A stretch of 12,755 bases of DNA from assembly GCA_025966175.1 (NCBI GenBank), contig JAOPVN010000198.1, forward strand, positions 1 through 12,755, read 5' to 3'. The position numbers and the translations under genes were made by a program. Source of the stretch: Modestobacter sp. (lineage in GTDB: Bacteria > Actinomycetota > Actinomycetes > Mycobacteriales > Geodermatophilaceae). Positions 12,450 through 12,755 of the stretch are shown here, piece by piece (positions within the stretch are counted from its first letter, which is position 1; every line of letters begins with the position of its first letter). The notes under the pieces are model-generated. The model was given only the letters and a program-made list of their open reading frames with translations, had not been told where the DNA came from and ran no database searches.

Positions 12450-12755
12450 TCAGTCGCCCGAGGGCGCCTCGGACATGATTTCCCGGACGTCGATCCACTC
12501 GTACAGCGGCTCCCCGCCCGGGCCGGGCTCGGAGGAGATGTAGGCCGCGAGCTCGACCGCGCGCTCGCGCGACTCGACGTCGACCATGTACCAGCCCGCC
12601 ACGAGATCGCTGGTCTCGGGCAGCGGGCCATCGGTGGCGACGGGCGCGGCGTCCGGGCCGCCGTAGCGCACCCAGGTCTGCGCCGGCGTGAGCGCCTGCA
12701 CGTCGACGTACTCGCCGTTCTCCTCGAGCAGCGCGCTGACGTGCTTGAGGAAGGC
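12450..12755 (-). CDS. YCII/DGPF-domain protein, 5' end cut by window edge
   Basis: The reading frame is open to the right edge, so at least 101 residues are present and the start is beyond base 12755. The visible part has TWVRYGGPDAAPVATDGPL then PETSDLVAGWYMVDVESRE, the DGPF-type signature (here DGPL) followed by the conserved GWYMVDV strand. It ends in PLYEWIDVREIM, the last conserved strand of YCII-related proteins. These small ferredoxin-fold proteins are the regular neighbours of ECF42 sigma factors; their biochemical role is not established. A GTG at 12701 is an internal codon and not the start, because the 18 codons to its right (AFLKHVSALLEENGEYVD) fit the family's N-terminal half. 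It is the first visible gene of a leftward operon, 6 bp before the sigma factor. Confidence 0.88.
   Translation of the reverse strand, partial: AFLKHVSALLEENGEYVDVQALTPAQTWVRYGGPDAAPVATDGPLPETSDLVAGWYMVDVESRERAVELAAYISSEPGPGGEPLYEWIDVREIMSEAPSGD

Noticed and set aside
10768..12498. 576-codon minus-strand frame across the sigma factor and reductase
   Set aside because: Out of frame with the sigma factor, and made of Arg/Pro/Ala runs. Only its short MLIYSMSVSVDGFIA part is real, as the reductase start.
1..12755. CRISPR array, tRNA, rRNA or insertion-sequence transposase
   Set aside because: I looked for regular spaced repeats, tRNA-like ends near the att copies and DDE-type transposase motifs and saw none; the attachment site is in a protein gene, not a tRNA.

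Overview
The window is very G+C-rich DNA with the codon habits of a high-GC actinomycete. The mix of a DUF222/HNH protein, an ECF42-type sigma factor with a DGPF/YCII partner, DUF5937/ArsR regulation and GTG or leaderless starts fits Actinomycetia. A Geodermatophilaceae-like genome is my best guess, but no marker gene here fixes the family.

Left flank (1-2990). This part looks chromosomal: the N-terminus of an Ada/AlkA-type DNA repair protein running off the left edge (minus strand), a decayed ABC-transporter ATPase that has lost its Walker A segment, a DUF222/HNH nuclease gene with a textbook actinobacterial LexA (SOS) box on its promoter, and a complete ychF.

Integrated element (about 2972-10022). 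The last bases of ychF, encoding its conserved C-terminus FRFNV plus the stop, recur 7,024 bp downstream as a 27-bp direct repeat with 26 matches. Immediately right of each copy lies the 3' end of a tyrosine-integrase gene pointing toward the repeat, with its stop codon 11 bp away. I read this as an attachment site at the 3' end of ychF occupied by two related elements in tandem. The first keeps only the last 38 codons of its integrase. The second keeps a longer integrase piece that still lacks the N-terminal domain and first catalytic arginine box. Cargo of the first element: an APH-fold phosphotransferase, an ArsR-type regulator divergent from an MFS exporter, a SAM methyltransferase, a frameshifted nucleotidyltransferase, a truncated P-loop kinase and an alpha/beta hydrolase. 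The set resembles antibiotic-modification and export genes, but no substrate can be read from sequence. A 432-bp non-coding right end holds octamer repeats like those at the left end.

Right flank (10691-12755, minus strand). A tightly packed operon YCII/DGPF protein - ECF42 sigma factor - RibD/DHFR-family reductase, transcribed leftward from beyond the right edge. The reductase carries a 2-bp insertion after codon 14 or 15. A very similar GC-dinucleotide insertion disrupts the nucleotidyltransferase, so these two are either real decay or consensus errors in GC runs. Whether this operon is chromosome or cargo of the second element cannot be decided here.
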